A stretch of 6,128 bases of DNA, taken from positions 1 to 6,128 of the forward strand of contig CAJXPC010000117.1 of NCBI GenBank assembly GCA_913057845.1, read 5' to 3'. This document shows positions 5,687 through 6,128 of this stretch, piece by piece. Numbering within the stretch: the stretch's first letter is position 1; every line of letters starts with the position of its first letter. The notes under the pieces were generated by a model. It saw only the letters and a program-made list of their open reading frames with translations. It was not told where the DNA came from and searched no databases. The translations under genes were made by a program, and so were the position numbers. Source of the stretch: an uncultured Pseudomonadota bacterium. Lineage in GTDB: Bacteria; Pseudomonadota; Gammaproteobacteria; Burkholderiales; Eutrophovitaceae.

Positions 5687-5901
5687 TGTATCTGCTATTA
5701 CAATGCTCACTCATATCAAACCAGCCAGTAACCACGCTGTCAGAGCCCTGAAAAAGCAACAAACAACTGTACTTCAAACGTCATGCTGTGGCACCGAAAT
5801 CAGTTTTTTCTCATCGGCATATCAAACTGTTATGAACATCTAAATGTTCCCTTGTGACAAGAGGCAGTTGAGCCTAAAATTCGCTCTAGAAATCCATTGA
5901 T
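5687..5901. other. Convergent intergenic region, no recognised gene
   Basis: These 215 bp separate the HIT gene from the partial minus-strand frame. An ATG at 5686 overlaps the HIT stop codon and opens a 21-codon frame ending at 5751, too short to call. A T6 run at 5804-5809 has no strong hairpin before it. Between 5834 and 5875 there are three small inverted repeats in a row. I see no RNA gene or promoter. Confidence 0.5.
5834..5875. repeat. Cluster of three small inverted repeats
   Basis: GAACAT (5834-5839) pairs with ATGTTC (5844-5849) around CTAA. CTTGT (5851-5855) pairs with ACAAG (5857-5861) around one base. AGGC (5862-5865) pairs with GCCT (5872-5875). None is followed by a T run on either strand, so they are not standard intrinsic terminators. 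They could end transcription by another route, bind a protein, or be chance. Confidence 0.45.
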
Positions 5902-6081
5902 TTAAATGAGATATGAAACGTGATTCTCCCAGCGCATATATTCTTGAAATGCAACTGCCGCCAATTGAAGCGATTCATTAATCGACGATAAATCAAATGT
6001 TAAAGCTTTGGTCTCAACATCGTCAGCTCGCGCTATGTCGCACAACATATCGATTAGTATTGCTTCTAATATTGATTGGTA
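5902..6081 (-). CDS. Possible C-terminal fragment of an unknown protein
   Basis: An open minus-strand frame of 59 codons plus TAA runs in from the right edge of the genomic insert, where the upstream part is cut off. The sequence looks like a soluble helical protein, with an acidic stretch ARADDVETKAL in the middle and a Trp-containing end (YMRWENHVSYLI). I do not recognise a family. A 60-codon open stretch could arise by chance, although the composition is protein-like and no competing frame covers the region. Any version of this protein that starts MYKRQ includes five residues translated from adapter. Confidence 0.4.
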   Translation of the reverse strand, partial: YQSILEAILIDMLCDIARADDVETKALTFDLSSINESLQLAAVAFQEYMRWENHVSYLI

Positions 6082-6128
6082 CTGTCTCTTATACACATCT
6101 CCGAGCCCACGAGACCTCTCTACATCTC
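6082..6128 (-). other. Nextera read-2 adapter / Illumina P7 (artefact)
   Basis: Non-biological sequence. Bases 6082-6100 are the inverted Tn5 mosaic end CTGTCTCTTATACACATCT. Bases 6101-6115 are the Nextera read-2 arm CCGAGCCCACGAGAC. Bases 6116-6123 (CTCTCTAC) match an i7 index that I recall as N707, and 6124-6128 (ATCTC) begin P7. Genomic sequence ends at base 6081. Confidence 0.97.

Noticed and set aside
5686..5751. 21-codon frame whose ATG overlaps the HIT stop codon
   Set aside because: The overlap could allow coupled translation, but the frame is too short and shows no motif to support it as a gene.
5834..5849. LexA/SOS box at GAACAT-ctaa-ATGTTC
   Set aside because: The gammaproteobacterial box is CTGT-N8-ACAG and the Gram-positive one is GAAC-N4-GTTC. 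Neither spacing fits, and the site is not upstream of a gene.
5902..6096. Complete 64-residue minus-strand protein beginning MYKRQ
   Set aside because: Its start codon and first five residues lie in the right-hand adapter. Only the part up to 6081 can be biological.
35..6100. Composite transposon bounded by inverted Tn5 mosaic ends
   Set aside because: The two 19-bp ends are in inverted orientation, but each is fused to Nextera arms and index sequences, so they come from library tagmentation and not a natural transposon.

Overview
The window is a bacterial contig with sequencing-library adapter at both ends. Bases 1-53 are an Illumina P5 remnant, an i5-type index and the Nextera read-1 adapter. 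Bases 6082-6128 are the Nextera read-2 adapter, an i7-type index and the start of P7. Genuine genomic DNA is therefore 54-6081 (6,028 bp). Two apparent proteins that begin MYKRQ, one at each edge, take those five residues from the Tn5 mosaic end.

The organism is most likely a gammaproteobacterium. The strongest clue is the left edge: the C-terminus of a probable DNA polymerase III delta' subunit (holB) runs straight into a YcfH-type TatD hydrolase, the order seen in Escherichia coli. The AT-leaning composition, a BacNav-type single-domain ion channel, a TauD-family dioxygenase and an enolase-superfamily enzyme would suit a marine or other free-living heterotroph, but the genus cannot be read from the sequence.

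Layout. (1) 54-1060, plus strand: holB 3' end and tatD/ycfH. (2) 1052-1846, minus strand: voltage-gated ion channel, convergent with tatD and overlapping it by 9 bp. (3) 1951-2769, plus strand: Fe(II)/2-oxoglutarate dioxygenase of the TauD/TfdA family, divergent from the channel. (4) 2846-3997, minus strand: two exported proteins, a lipoprotein with a lipocalin-like pattern and a small secreted protein with four cysteines. Each has its own intrinsic terminator, and the lipoprotein promoter appears to lie inside the terminator of the gene upstream. (5) 4180-5686, plus strand: a mandelate racemase-like enzyme and a HIT-family protein, 13 nt apart and probably one operon. (6) 5687-6081: about 215 bp with small inverted repeats, then the 3' end of an unrecognised minus-strand reading frame cut by the contig edge.

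Apart from holB-tatD and the racemase/HIT pair, the genes look like independent transcription units. I see no mobile element, CRISPR array, defence island or RNA gene, and no clear undescribed multi-gene system. The best leads are protein-level: a channel filter (TFEDWTD) with acidic residues at the positions linked to calcium selectivity, and a mandelate racemase homologue that keeps every catalytic residue I can align except the second lysine of the KxK motif, which is arginine.
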